64,000 nucleotides of DNA from Synchiropus splendidus. Taxonomy: Eukaryota > Chordata > Actinopteri > Syngnathiformes > Callionymidae. A program made the translations under genes and the position numbers. Shown here piece after piece: positions 53,090 to 64,000 of this stretch (position 1 is the stretch's first letter; the number at the start of each line of letters is the position of its first letter). The stretch lies in NCBI RefSeq assembly GCF_027744825.2, contig NC_071348.1:21485563-21549562 (forward strand), written 5' to 3'. The notes beneath the pieces were generated by a model. The model was not told the origin of the DNA and ran no database searches. It saw only the letters and a program-made list of their open reading frames with translations.

Positions 53090-53812
53090 ACCTTCACCTT
53101 CACCTTCTTCTACCGCTTATCCGGGGTCGGGTCGCGGAGGCACTATTCGGAGCACGGAAGCCCAAACTTCCCGGTCCGCACAAACCTCCTCCAGGTCATC
53201 CCTGGGGATCCCGAGGCGTTCCCAGGCCAGACCGGAGACATAATCTCTCCAGCGAGTCCTGGGTCTTCCCCGGGGTCTCCTCCCGGTAGGACATGCACGG
53301 AACACCTCCCCAGGGAGGCGTCCAGGGGGCATCCGGATCAGATGCCCGAGCCACCTCAACTGGTTCCTCTCGATGTGGAGGAGCAGCGGCTCCACCCCGA
53401 GCTCCTCCTGGATGACCGAACTCCTCACCCTATCTCGAAGGGTGCGCCCAGCCACCCTGCGGAGGAAACTCATCTCAGCCGCTTGTATCCGCGATCTCAT
53501 CCATTCGGTCATTACCCAAAGCTCGTGACCATAGGTGAGGGTGGGAACGTAGATGGGTAAATCGAGAGCTTCGTCTTGTGACTGAGCTCCCTCTTCACCA
53601 CGACGGTCCGATACAGCGACCGCATCACTGCTGCAGCTGCACCAACCCGTCTATCAATCTCACGCTCCCCTTTTCCCTCACTCGAGAACAAGACCCTGAG
53701 ATACTTAAACTCCGCCACTTGGGGCAAGAACTCTCCACCGACCTGGAGAGAGCAAACCACCTTATTCCGGTGAAGAACCATGGCCTCAGACTTGTAGGTG
53801 CTGATCAATAGA
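53090..53812 (-). pseudogene. RTE/Rex3-like LINE 3' fragment
   Basis: Minus strand: KSEAMVLHRNKVVCSLQVGG, then after a frame change EMSFLRRVAGRTLRDRVRSS, QLRWLGHLIRMPPGRLPG and GRPRTRWRDYVSGLAWERLG to a stop at 53117. The 3' end has a GGTGAA tandem tail (53090-53110). It is 5'-truncated. Same family as 2618-3325 but with the authentic 3' end. Confidence 0.75.
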
Positions 53813-54373
53813 TAAAAGGCCTTTAGGCCAAGTTGGTTGCTATTTTCTTATTCTTTAGCATAAATAGGCATGTTTTTGTTTTGTTTTGTTTTGGTTTCGT
53901 CGTTTAAGTTCCACACTATTTTATGACTATTTTATTATTTTATTTTAGACTTAAGTTTTAGACTTATTTGGGGACAAGAGTTTTGGGAGTGAAGTTGGAA
54001 GACGTGAACATTTTGAGGGAGACGAGAAGTTATGACGTGTCATGGGATTATTTGGGGTCACAACTTGGGGGCGCTCTTGTTATGTTGCCGTGTCACCATC
54101 CGGTTTGTTGGAAGTTGGAACCGTGCATAAAACCTGCTGTGTTGATACATCCTGTGTGTATTCCTTTCAGCTTTGGCTACCACAGGGCGTGTCTCTTCAA
54201 CCCACTTGGGAGAACGAATCAAATGTCCGGACCATCATTGTGCAGTGTCGCCAGGTTCACGGACAGGGCCCCAGGCTACCAGGCCCAGTGGAGCGCTCGA
54301 GGCCGAGGCACTGGAAGGAGCGAATTCAATATGAATAATAATAATAAAAAAAAAAAAAAAAAAAAAAAAAAAA
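53813..54373 (+). other. Retroelement-like tail and poly(A)
   Basis: 54230-54335 matches the gypsy pol C-terminus at 7150-7228 (ends RSRPRHWKERIQYE). It is followed by (AAT)n and a run of about 26 A at 54346-54373. The 400 bases before show no recognised gene. Confidence 0.5.
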
Positions 54374-54399
54374 CGCAAATACTATGCTCCAAGCAATGC

Positions 54400-55040
54400 T
54401 TTTATTTAAAACAAATTTCCGCACAAACAGAAATTTCCTCCGGTCAGCCGACTGCCCCGGGGGAAGCTGCCGAAGTCCCGATGTCCACGTACGGAGCTCC
54501 ACAAGCGCCGAGTCTCCTGCGGTTAAATCCACTGCTGTGGTGATGAGACAAGTCTCTCCCGTGACTGCGACGAGACCTCAGTCCTGCCTGAAGTTTCCGT
54601 GGTCCAGATGAGCCGCTCCGCACCTCTTCAAGTCTCAAGCTTCTTCTCTTGTTGTGGCAGATGCGCCGGCTCCGGCTGTAATTTCACAATGACAGAGTCA
54701 GTCACTCACGCCTCTGTAATTTCACAATCACATTTTGCGGAGTGCCCTGGCACTTCCAGTGAAGTAGAAAGGCTGGTGTAATATCCCTGGAATATGTTTG
54801 TGTCCAGCTGTCCCTGGAGCCTGCCTGCCTCCCAAACAGTCCTGTAACACGGGGGAGAAATTACTCTATTAAGAACTCTGATGCTGGGGCATGACTACTT
54901 CAAGGCTAGCAGGCAGTCCTCTGCCCCCTAAGTGCAGTTCACTATTCGAAATGCTAAAGCACCCGCAACACTCAAAGCATATAATGCCAAATGGATGTGA
55001 ACTGCCGTCTGTTAGGTAAACATCCGCTTCTAGTCCAATT
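54400..55040 (+). pseudogene. DIRS-related 3' fragment (second block)
   Basis: Homolog of 7245-7842, including the decayed recombinase N-terminal piece near 54890-55030. Confidence 0.5.
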
Positions 55041-55535
55041 CAATCCGGACTATTCCCAGCGCAGTTCTGACACTCCACAGAAGGACCGCACGTGTTCAGG
55101 TACGGAGCTTAATAGGTGGAGGGCTTGGATTTGCAGCGCAGCGTTCCCTCTCAATCAGCCGTAATGCGCGATGCCCTCGCCCCTGGAACTTGACCTCCCC
55201 CATGAGGAGTGACCATCCCACCCGGCGCTGACAGAGCCACCATCGCTCAGTAGAATTGTGTCTATGCTGTCGTCAAACGGCTCATAGCGCTTGAGAACAT
55301 CATCGCGCTCTTTAAGAGCTCCATGGAGTCCACCAGAGATTTTGGAGACATAACAGTCCGCCGCCGTGGTGCTCTGCTCGCGGGGCCTCCTCCACACACA
55401 GCCGCCGGCTCTGGGGAACAGCCGTATAATAGCCGCGCTGATCATCGCCGCTCCACTTGGAGAGACCAGTGGGCTGCTCTCACCTCTGCTCCCTCCAAAA
55501 GCATAGGAAGAACTTTGTATCTAAAAGTATGCATC
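55041..55535 (+). repeat. Shared terminal-type segment L (copy 4)
   Basis: Homolog of 7843-8312, followed as there by the gag/RT region. Confidence 0.6.
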
Positions 55536-56960
55536 TAAACCAAAGTCGAACTTGGAAAAAAAGATGCATTACTTTGGTATCGGGTCTGTTTCTTCTCTGC
55601 CCAAAATAAAGGTTTCTCACTCGCCAAATTCTCTTCCGGCTCCAGTCAGTCCGAACTCCGGCTTCAAAAATTAGTTTTTGTTTGACATCGTCTCAGGAGA
55701 CCGAGCAGTATAGTAACAGGCTCTCTGCCTCCTTATACCTGACGCCAGAACTGTCCCTGGGGAAGTTTCTGGAGCCAAGACGTTATGTTTTTCCTCAGAT
55801 TCGCCACAATATGAAGCACAGACATCAAATAACTCTTTCCCGTCTCTCAAAAGATCCTGGTACCAGCCAAAAGTCAGGGGAGTTTCAATTCTGCCATTAA
55901 CTCTTCTTATTGCTCAGACTCGCCAGTTTTTAGCAGGGGTCGCCACAGGGCCGCGAAAGTCACCACTTCAGAGGAACACTGAGTAGGCGCAGCGTGCCAG
56001 ACATGCTCGGTTCTCAGCTCCCTCGTGCAACGTCTGATAGGATGTGTGTCTGTGATTCTGTTCTCTGCAGCCCTGCAAACCTCTCAGAGGCAGGTAGGAC
56101 ATCGTCATCTACAGAGTCATCTCTTTCTGAGGATGATTGGGCCAGTCCCTCGGGTGTACATCTTAGGAGAATTGCAGTGTCAGATCAAGGTACACTGCAA
56201 GTTTGGGGAACCGAATTCCTCTGACGGCTCAGCTGACAAAAGTGAGTCTGTTTTTGAAGAACCAGCGGGACTTGAAGTCCCCAGAGGAGAGGGCGCTGTG
56301 CACCGACGACCCTTTCGTCCTAGACCCGCCCCGGAGGCCGGGTCTGTTCTTGTGCTCTGGGCACGTGTCTTGACAGAATATCTTCCGAACTGAAAGCGCC
56401 TGTCTCCTCACCTGCCCATATGGATCGAGAAAATACACGGTCATTGACACGTCCTTCAGTTTTACAGTCAACCCCCAGGTTCTGCGTCACCACATGGACC
56501 TGAATGAACTCAGAGAACCAGCTGTCATGTCTGATGGAGGAGGACCGCGCTCTCCTGACAATGGGAATAATCGAGTTAGTTCCTAAGCGATCCTCCTACA
56601 CTGGGTTTTACTCCGGGTACTTTCTGGAACCCAAGAAGACAGGAGAGTGGACACCTGTTCTGGATCTCAGTCTCCTCAACCAATTCATGACCAGACAGCG
56701 GTTCCGGACTACCAGGAGACTCCTGGAGTGTGTCAGAGTGTGAGAGTGGATGACCTCCATAGATCTTGCAGAGGCCTACTTCCACAACACGGTCTCTAGT
56801 GTCGAGTGCCTCATTTTTTTGCCAAGTGCGTGGAGGAGTGGCTCAAACCACTAAGGAGACAGGGTCTGCGGATTCTGACGTACTTGGACTCCTTTTTGAT
56901 TCTAGCCAGAGTCCAAACAGGAGTCATGAGCGCACACCAGCTTAGCAGACGGGGTCTGTC
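55536..56960 (+). pseudogene. DIRS-like gag region and reverse transcriptase fragment (second block)
   Basis: Homolog of 8313-9690. RT part from 56504: SSYTGFYSGYFLEPKKTGEW and LSLLNQFMTRQRFRT, then LRILTYLDSFLILARVQ with a degenerate YLDD motif near 56885. Cut by satellite at about 56960, at the same point as in the first block. Confidence 0.7.
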
Positions 56961-58120
56961 TCGTAGCTGCAGAACAAATTCAATGTCTCCGAAGTGGTTT
57001 CAGAGAGTTATCAACATTTTTATGTTTGTTGGTCTGAAAGGTACAGGTCCCACGGGCTGAAAACGCGTTTTATGCACTGTTTACTCTCTGCTCAGGGCTG
57101 TCTCAGAACATTAAAATTTCGCCTGGCACTATAGCTAGAGTGGTCATACTAGCAGGTGCTGAACTAATTCAACATTTCTGAAGTGGTTGCAGAGTGATAA
57201 CATTTTTATGTTTGTCGATTCTGAAAACCATCCTCACTCAGGTGAAAACCCGTTTTCTGCACTGTTCATTCACTGCTCAGAATAGTGCCAGAACATGAAA
57301 ATATCAGCTGCGACTGTTGGAAAAAGGCTCTTTTGAGTATATTCGGCACTAAATCCACGTTTCTGGACTATTTTCATGGTGTAATCAACAATATTTTTTT
57401 TCCTCGTCAGAAACCAAGCCTCTCTCGGGCTGAAAACGCGTTTTCTGCACAGTTCAGTCACTGCTCAGCGATGCCTCAGAACATGAAAATTTCACCTGAC
57501 TGTATAGCAGAAGCGTTATTTCTTGTAGCAGCAGAACTAATTAAACCTCTCTGTGTGGTTTCAGAAAGTAATCAACATTTTAATCCTTGTTGGTCTGAAA
57601 ACCACCTTTTCGTGGGCTGAATACGTGTTTTCTGCTCTGCTTAGGCGGGACTCAGAAGATGAAAATATCACCTGCAACTACAGGCAAAACGTTTTTTCTC
57701 CTGCAACTATAGGGAAAACACTCTCTCTAGCATATTCAACACTAAACCTACATTTCTGAACTGTTTTTAGAGGGTTATCAACTATTGTATTTTTGACAGT
57801 CCGAAACCCAGCTTCTCTCAGGCTAAAAATGCATATTCTGTACTGGTCACTCACTGATCAGAAAAGCCTCAGAACATGAAAACATCACCTGCAACTATAG
57901 CAGAAGGCGTCTTTGTCGTAGCTGAGGACGAATTCAACCTGTCTGAAGTAGTTTCACAGAGTTATCAACATTTTTATGTTTGTCGGACAAAAAAACACAA
58001 TCCCTCGGGCTGAAAACGCGTTTTCTGCACTGTTCACTCACTGCTCAGCGATGCCTCAGAACATGAAAGTTTCACCTGCAACTATAGGAAAAAAAAACTT
58101 TCTCGTATATTCAACACTAA
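56960..58120 (+). repeat. ~185-bp satellite array, plus orientation (second block)
   Basis: About six units. Perfect palindromic cores at 57432-57445 and 58012-58025. It includes the uninterrupted counterpart of the retrovirus target at 57593-57597. Confidence 0.9.
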
Positions 58121-59050
58121 ACCTCTACGAATAGGGCGCTGCGACTGGGCTACAAGCAGCCAAACCGTTTTCATTCCATCCACATTTCCTGCTTCCAAGC
58201 CATGGGATGAGTTTGACGAGAGCCAGGCGCTTCTATGAGGTGCGTCTGGAGACTTCCCAGAGTTGGATGAGTTCCGTGTGGTGGAATCAAGCACGTTCCC
58301 GCTTGATCTTCTCCTGCGCCTCATGTCATCCGCCTCCGTCGTATCAAAGTTGAGCTCTCTCTCCACCGGCAGCTCAAGAATCATACCACTTCACTAACGG
58401 CCAGCTGGCGTTGGATGGCGAGACTACACCAAGGGCAGGACCGCATGTTGTCTGCCCACAACTGGAAGAAATCCGGACTATTCCCGGCACGGTCCTTACA
58501 CTCCACTCCCACTAGGACCGCACTTGGTCAGGTACGGAGCTTACTGCCTGGTGGAGGGTTTGGATTGGCGGCTCACCGTTCCCGCTCACTCAGCCGTCAT
58601 GCGCCATGCCTGATGCGTTCGCCCCGGGAGCTCGACCTCCCCCCTGAGGGGTGACCATCCCACCCACCGCTGACAGAGTCTCCATTGCGCAGTGGAATGG
58701 TGTTTACGCCGTCGGCAACCAGCTCACAGCGCTTTAGAACATCATTGCGCTCTTTTTGTGCTCCGTGGACCGGCTCATCCATCACAGATCCTTTCTCACT
58801 CTACAGAGATTTTGAGTTTCAACAGTCCGTCGGCGTGGTTCTCCGCTCGTGGCGCCTCCTCCTCACACAGCCGCTGCCCCGGGGGGGGGGGAACACCGTC
58901 GCTTGTCGAAGGGGCGGGGTTATCCCAGCTGTCCAAATCATAGCCGTGCTGATCATTGCTGCTCATCTTGGAGAGACCAGTCGACTGCTCTCACCTCTGC
59001 TCCATCTAAAAGCGTAGGAAGAAAACTTCTATCTAAAACTATGCATCTGT
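58121..59050 (+). other. Segments U and L (second block)
   Basis: Homolog of 20336-21190, with an internal ~12-base deletion in the ELAEFRVVESS frame near 58255 and a G9 run near 58880. No intact gene. Confidence 0.6.
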
Positions 59051-59800
59051 AACAGGTCTGAATACTGTGACCTTGTCCACAGTTAAAAAGTGGTGTCTTA
59101 ATGTGGTCAGTAGAATGCCGTCTGAAACAAAATGCGGACAGTCACACACGGCTTCCACATTTGTCGATGGTGAGAAAAGTAATCCAAGGGATTATGTTTT
59201 TTTATTGTCGTAACCCACACCACAATTAAATGTCTTTCTGAAACATCACTCACAAACATCTCACTTTGTCATACAACAACTGTCAGACATCATGAACCAC
59301 ATGCATAATTGCTTTTCATCTGAATGTATAATTCTGCCATTAAACCTTTTGGCTAGTGTTGAGAAATAATAAAACCTTACTTTTTACCAAACACCGTTAT
59401 TCACCACAAGCAAACTGAACTCCACACAACTCAATCACCCGTGCCATGTCAACGTCGGTTGTCAGTATTAGCTTACAAGCGCCACATCTACACAGAGCGA
59501 ACTCAACGTACGAAGGAAAAACAGTATACTTAAAAACTGAATCACCATCCTCACACTCAGACTCAGAATCAGTCAATCCCAAGTGGAACAAACATTATAA
59601 AAAAATGGATTTGACTAACCTGAAACAGAATGTGGACAGAGTCATACGAGGCTTCCACATTTGTCGATGGTGAGAAAATCAATGAAAAAAAGTGTCACCT
59701 CCTATTTACCCACACATCTTCAATGCCCAACCTCTGTCCTACCCTTCCCTCTACTGACCGAATTATATACCTGCCGGTTAATCAACTCTTCAAAAACCAC
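59051..59800. other. Unassigned duplicated segment (second block)
   Basis: Homolog of 21191-21960. The minus-strand frame 59591-59397 (64 codons, MFHLGLTDSESECEDGDSVF; CRCGACKLILTTDVDMARVI) stays open in both copies. Confidence 0.5.
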
Positions 59801-60890
59801 CCATGAAACACATCATTTACCGGCTGCTGCATATTGGCCCTTTTAAGCGTCTCTAGTCTGATGACTTGGGAGGCAGCATGGAGATAAACTGCGTTTTTGG
59901 GCCCCCGGTGATGAGGCCCCTGACGCAGCCGACCAAGCTTGCATCACAGTGACGTTTGCATATTGGCAATGGAAAACATGAAGCAGTAGTTTGTGGGAGC
60001 AGTTTTCATCTGCACTTTTTTCCCTCCGGCGTTTCTACATGTTGATGGATGGAGCTTCATTTGTGTTGGGCGTGGGGTCTGCTGACAGGAAATCCACAGT
60101 CCTATAGGCAGGAAATGCTGCTGTAGACCGAGTGAGAAGTAAACAAGACGTGCTAATGACCCTGCTGCTGCAGATCACATCTGCTTAACAAGCTGTCGTT
60201 CTGAATCATGTCAATGACGTTTGCACTTCACATTTCCATCTGTTTTTATCAAACAATTCAAATAAAAGTAGAACATGACATGTATTTCGCTCTGATTTTA
60301 CATTTAAATGATAAAGTTTTTGTACAATGTAAACACTTGATTCTTATGATTGTAAATTACTCTTTTAAACATTTTGCAAAATAATCATTTTACTGCCTTA
60401 CATCCAGTAAAATCATATTTATCTTGTTTGAAACTCAGTGTCACAGATGTGATGAGTATTTATATAGATGATACATTCGATTTTCTCGTTTGAACGGTTG
60501 AACCAGGACCTCAGTGCAATGTAATTATTCGCTTTCATGGAACAAAACACGGTCCTTGCACTCTCCTGAAGCCACTTTGGTCGACAAAACTACTGTACAA
60601 TGCAATCACAAAAAACTATATTCTGATATGACAACCATATAATCAACTAACCTGAAACAAAATGTGGACAGATTCACGTGAGGCTTCCACATTTTTCGAT
60701 GGTGAGAAAAGTAATGAAAAAATGTCACTTCCTATTTACCCACGCATCTTCAATGCCCAACCTCTGTCCTATCCTGCCCTCTACTGACCTAATCATATAC
60801 CTGCCGGTTAATCAACTCCATGCTGAACAATTAAATGACATCTAACACACACTCTGTGACCACACATAAGTGGGCGTCACACTGGAAAGG
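59801..60890. other. Extra ~840 bp flanked by a ~180-bp direct repeat
   Basis: Sequence 59801-60640 has no counterpart in the first block. It is bounded by a repeat (59609-59787 and 60645-60826) starting CTAACCTGAAAC. No protein, tail or terminal inverted repeat is recognised. Confidence 0.5.
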
Positions 60891-62960
60891 CTGTTTTTCC
60901 TATAGTTGTATGTGATATTTTCATGTTCAGAAGCTTTTCCATTCAGTCAGTGAACAGTGCAGAAAACGCCTTTTCAGCCCGTCAAAAGCTGGTATTCAGA
61001 CCAGAAAAAAAAAGTTAACCACCTGAAATACCGTTCAGAAATGTAGGTTTAATGTTGAATATATGAGAAAGAGTGTTTATCCTATCGTTGCAGGTGAAAT
61101 TTTCATGTTGTGAGTAATCCCTGAGCAGTGAGTGAAGAGAGCAGAAAACGCGTATTCAGCTCAAGAAAAGGTGGTTTTCAGACCGACAAAAATAAAAATC
61201 TTGATAACTCTCTGAAACCACCTTAGACAGGTTGAATTAGTTCTGCACCCTCTAAAAACACCTTTTCTGCTGATATTGGCAGGTAAAATTGTCATGTTCT
61301 GTGGCATCCCTGAGCAGTGAGTGAACAGTGCAGAAAACGCGTTTTCAGCCCGAGGGACTGTGGTTTTGAGACAGATAGACATGAAAATGTTGTTACCTCT
61401 CTGAAACCACTTCAACTGTGTGAACAGCAGTGAACGCATAAAATAAAATATAAAATTGTCGCTTTGAAAACAGTTCAGAAAGTTTTATTTAGTGCTGAAT
61501 ATACTAGAAATAGTCTTTTTGCTATATTTACACTTGATATTTTCATTGTTTCATTGTTCATTGACTATTTTTCCTATAGTTGCAGGTAATATTTTCAGGA
61601 TCTGAAACTATTCTGATCAGTGAGTGAACAGTGCAGAAAACTAGTTTTCAGCCGAAGAGAAACTCGGTTTCTAAACAGGAAAAAAAGAAGCAGCTGATAA
61701 CCTCCTGAAATACATTTCCTAAAGGTAGGCCTAATGTTTATTATACTACAAAGAGTGTTCTTCCTTTACTTGCAGGAGAAATTTTCATGTTCTAAGGCAT
61801 CGATGAGCAGTGAGTGAACAGTGCAGAAATCGCGTTTTCAGCCCGAGTGACAGTGGTTTTCAGAATCGACAAACATAAAAATGTTGTTATCACTCTGAAA
61901 TCACATCAGACATGTTGAATTAGTTCTGCAGCTGCTAGAAAGACCGCTTCTGCTGTAAATTCAGGAGAAACTTTTATGTTCTGAGGCATCACTAAGCAGT
62001 GAGTGAACAGTGCAGAAAACACGTTTTCAGCCCGAGATAAGCTGAGTTTCTGTCCAGGAAAAAAAAAAAAAAGTTGATAACCCCCTGAAATACAGTTCAC
62101 GAATGTAGGTTTAGTGTTTATTATCCTAGAAAGAGTGTTTCTCCTATAGTTGCACGAGAAATTTTCTTGTTCTCAGGAATCGCTGAGCAGTGAGTAAACT
62201 GCATAAAACGCGTTTTCAGCCAAAGCAAAGATAGTTTACAGACCGACACAAATAAAAATGTTGATAACTCTCTTAAATCACTTTAGACAAGTTGAGTTAG
62301 TTGTGCACCTTGTAGAAATACCTTTTCTGCTATAGTGGCAGGTGAAAACTTCATCTTCTGGGGCATCGCTGAGCAGTGAGTGAACTGTCCGTAAAACTTG
62401 TTTTCGTCCAAAGAGAAAGTGGGTTTTGGACCGACAAAAATAAAATTGTTGATAACCCTCTAAAAACGGTTCAGACAGCTTAGATTTGTTCTGCAACTAC
62501 TAGAAAGACCCTTTCTGCTTAAGTGGGAGGTGAAAATTTCATGTTCTGAAGCTTCGCGGAGAAGTTGTGGCCGAATGCAGAAAACGCGTTTTCAGCCTGA
62601 GATAAGGTGGGTTTCGAAACGCCAAACATAAAAATGTTGTTAACTTTAAAAAAACACTTCAGACAGCTTAGATTTGATGTGCAACTATTAGTAAGACCCT
62701 TTCTGCTATAGTGGGAGAAGAAAATTTCATTTTTTTGAAGCTTCCCTGAGAAGTTGTGGCAGCGTGCAGAAAACGCATTTTTATGGGTTTCGGAACCAAA
62801 CCATGAAAATGTTAACAACTCTGAAAAAAGTTCAGAAATATAGATTTAGTCCTGAATTCATTAGAATGAGTCTTTCTGCTATGGTTTGACATTTTCAAGT
62901 TCTGAGACTTTTCTGGTCACTGAGTGAACAGTGTAGAAAACGTTTGATAAGAGTGAGAGA
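60890..62960 (-). repeat. ~185-bp satellite array, minus orientation (second block)
   Basis: About eleven units; core spacing measured from successive GTGAACAGTGCAGAAAAC motifs is mostly 177-191 bases. Perfect palindrome at 61333-61346. Confidence 0.9.
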
Positions 62961-64000
62961 AATTGGATTTCCGACAGAAAACATTATGTTGACGGATGAT
63001 ATGATGGTGATGGATATACCGCCACCGGTCCCCTACCTATGACCTATCGTGAGAGATTTCAATCGTTCCTTATTTCCATCAATCTTTGACCATAATCCGA
63101 CTGTAGCAGAAATGGGAGGAAAGTTGAGATCAGGAGTCAAAGCCATTGCTTCGCCTGCTGGTCTCTCCCACGGACCAAGAACTTGACCTTGTAGAAGAGG
63201 AGACCACATGGCCAAGGATGCACCACCTCCAGGAACCTCGCGGGACCCAGCTGGCACATAGTTCTCCAAACCCTCCTGATGGAGGCCAGGACCAGGAGGA
63301 CAGCTGCTCTCTAATCCACCAGCTCCAAAGGAGCCTGACCAAGTGGCTCGAAGGGAGCTTCACAGAGAGACTTTAATACCAATTGTAGATCCCCATAGGG
63401 GCAGATGCGTCTGGAGGTCTGAGTCTTCGAAATCCCTGCATGAACTGGACTAGCAGTGGATGTTTACCCAACGGACAGCAGTCCACACCCATTTAGCATT
63501 ATATGCTTTGAGTGTTACCGGTGATTTTGCATTTCGAATAGTTAACTCTACCTCGGTGGGCAGAGGACCACCTGCTAGCCTTGAAGTAGCCATGCATTGA
63601 GGGGATGCCCCAGGATAGGCGGTCCCCTCATAATTTCTGCCCCCTGCTGCAGGACTTTTTGCAGGACTTGAACAGGTTGCAGCACACCCTTGTGTGAGTG
63701 TATGTGTGAGCACAGGTGGCAGAGTTGCTCAGTCCAGAACACCTCCCGGGACTCTGGAACACCTATGAGGTCATCTTGATCACAAAGCTTAACCCCCAGC
63801 CTTGCAATGTGGCCTGACCTGAGAACCACGGGCAATTACCATGGCCGCCCATACCGGACGTCTGACTTGCACCGCTGCCTCCTTTGCAAGACGGTCGTCA
63901 AGGAGATGCACGTTTTACAGCACTAAAACACCTGCAATGTCACCGGCGATGTTGCTTTGGTATGACGGAAGGTGGTATGCCCAGTGTCCTGTCGCTATCT
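62961..64000 (-). pseudogene. DIRS-like tyrosine recombinase fragment (second block), cut by window edge
   Basis: The minus-strand frame 63713-63450 has MATSRLAGGPLPTEVELTIR and SPVTLKAYNAKWVWTAVRW; 63363-63230 the decayed next part. Homolog of 24960-26040, but lacking the ~700 bases found at 24250-24960. Confidence 0.6.

Noticed and set aside
53968..54543. 191-codon plus-strand ORF
   Set aside because: Runs through an AAT/poly(A) tract and joins unrelated repeat pieces; only a gypsy tail within it is meaningful.

Overview
This window is eukaryotic repeat-rich DNA, most likely from a teleost fish. I see no host protein-coding gene, tRNA or rRNA. Nearly every stretch belongs to a mobile element, and the mix is typical of fish genomes: Maverick/Polinton virus-like elements, a class III (ERV-L-like) endogenous retrovirus, a second endogenous retrovirus, DIRS-type tyrosine-recombinase retrotransposons, a Ty3/gypsy relic, piggyBac relics, and L2-like and RTE/Rex3-like LINEs.

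Layout, left to right. 1-3493: left-edge-truncated Maverick copy A on the minus strand (capsid, pX/pVI-like, penton, integrase), with a LINE fragment replacing part of the integrase. 3500-7230: microsatellites, piggyBac relics and a decayed gypsy pol carrying a 177-bp internal micro-inversion. 7245-9690: DIRS fragments. 9690-20335: a satellite array into which a complete 9,094-bp endogenous retrovirus has inserted (10336-19429). 20336-24055: a shared terminal segment, then the satellite in the opposite orientation. 24056-30111: DIRS retrotransposons on the minus strand (RT, RNase H, methyltransferase-position region, tyrosine recombinase). 30112-33225: an almost full-length L2-like LINE. 33226-37105: more satellite and a DIRS recombinase end. 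37122-40195: 3' part of a second retrovirus. 40201-52870: Maverick copy B on the plus strand, nearly full gene set but broken. 53090-53812: Rex3-like LINE. 54300-64000: a second copy of the DIRS/satellite block seen at 7.2-26 kb.

The outstanding object is the retrovirus at 10336-19429, transcribed from the minus strand. It has 708-bp LTRs that differ at only two positions, a perfect 5-bp target duplication (GTCTG), a primer binding site, intact gag, pol and env, and an 88-codon open frame between env and the 3' LTR. gag and pol share one frame separated by a single UAG, so Pol is probably made by readthrough. Pol runs protease, RT, RNase H, integrase, dUTPase, which is the ERV-L arrangement, yet unlike mammalian ERV-L it carries a complete membrane glycoprotein gene. 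The duplicated satellite block at 57593 preserves the unoccupied insertion site.

The two Maverick copies lie in opposite orientation and carry different lesions. Together they show integrase with chromodomain, penton, pX/pVI-like protein with an adenain-type cleavage site, major capsid, adenain-type protease, packaging ATPase and protein-primed DNA polymerase B, plus three conserved genes of unknown role.
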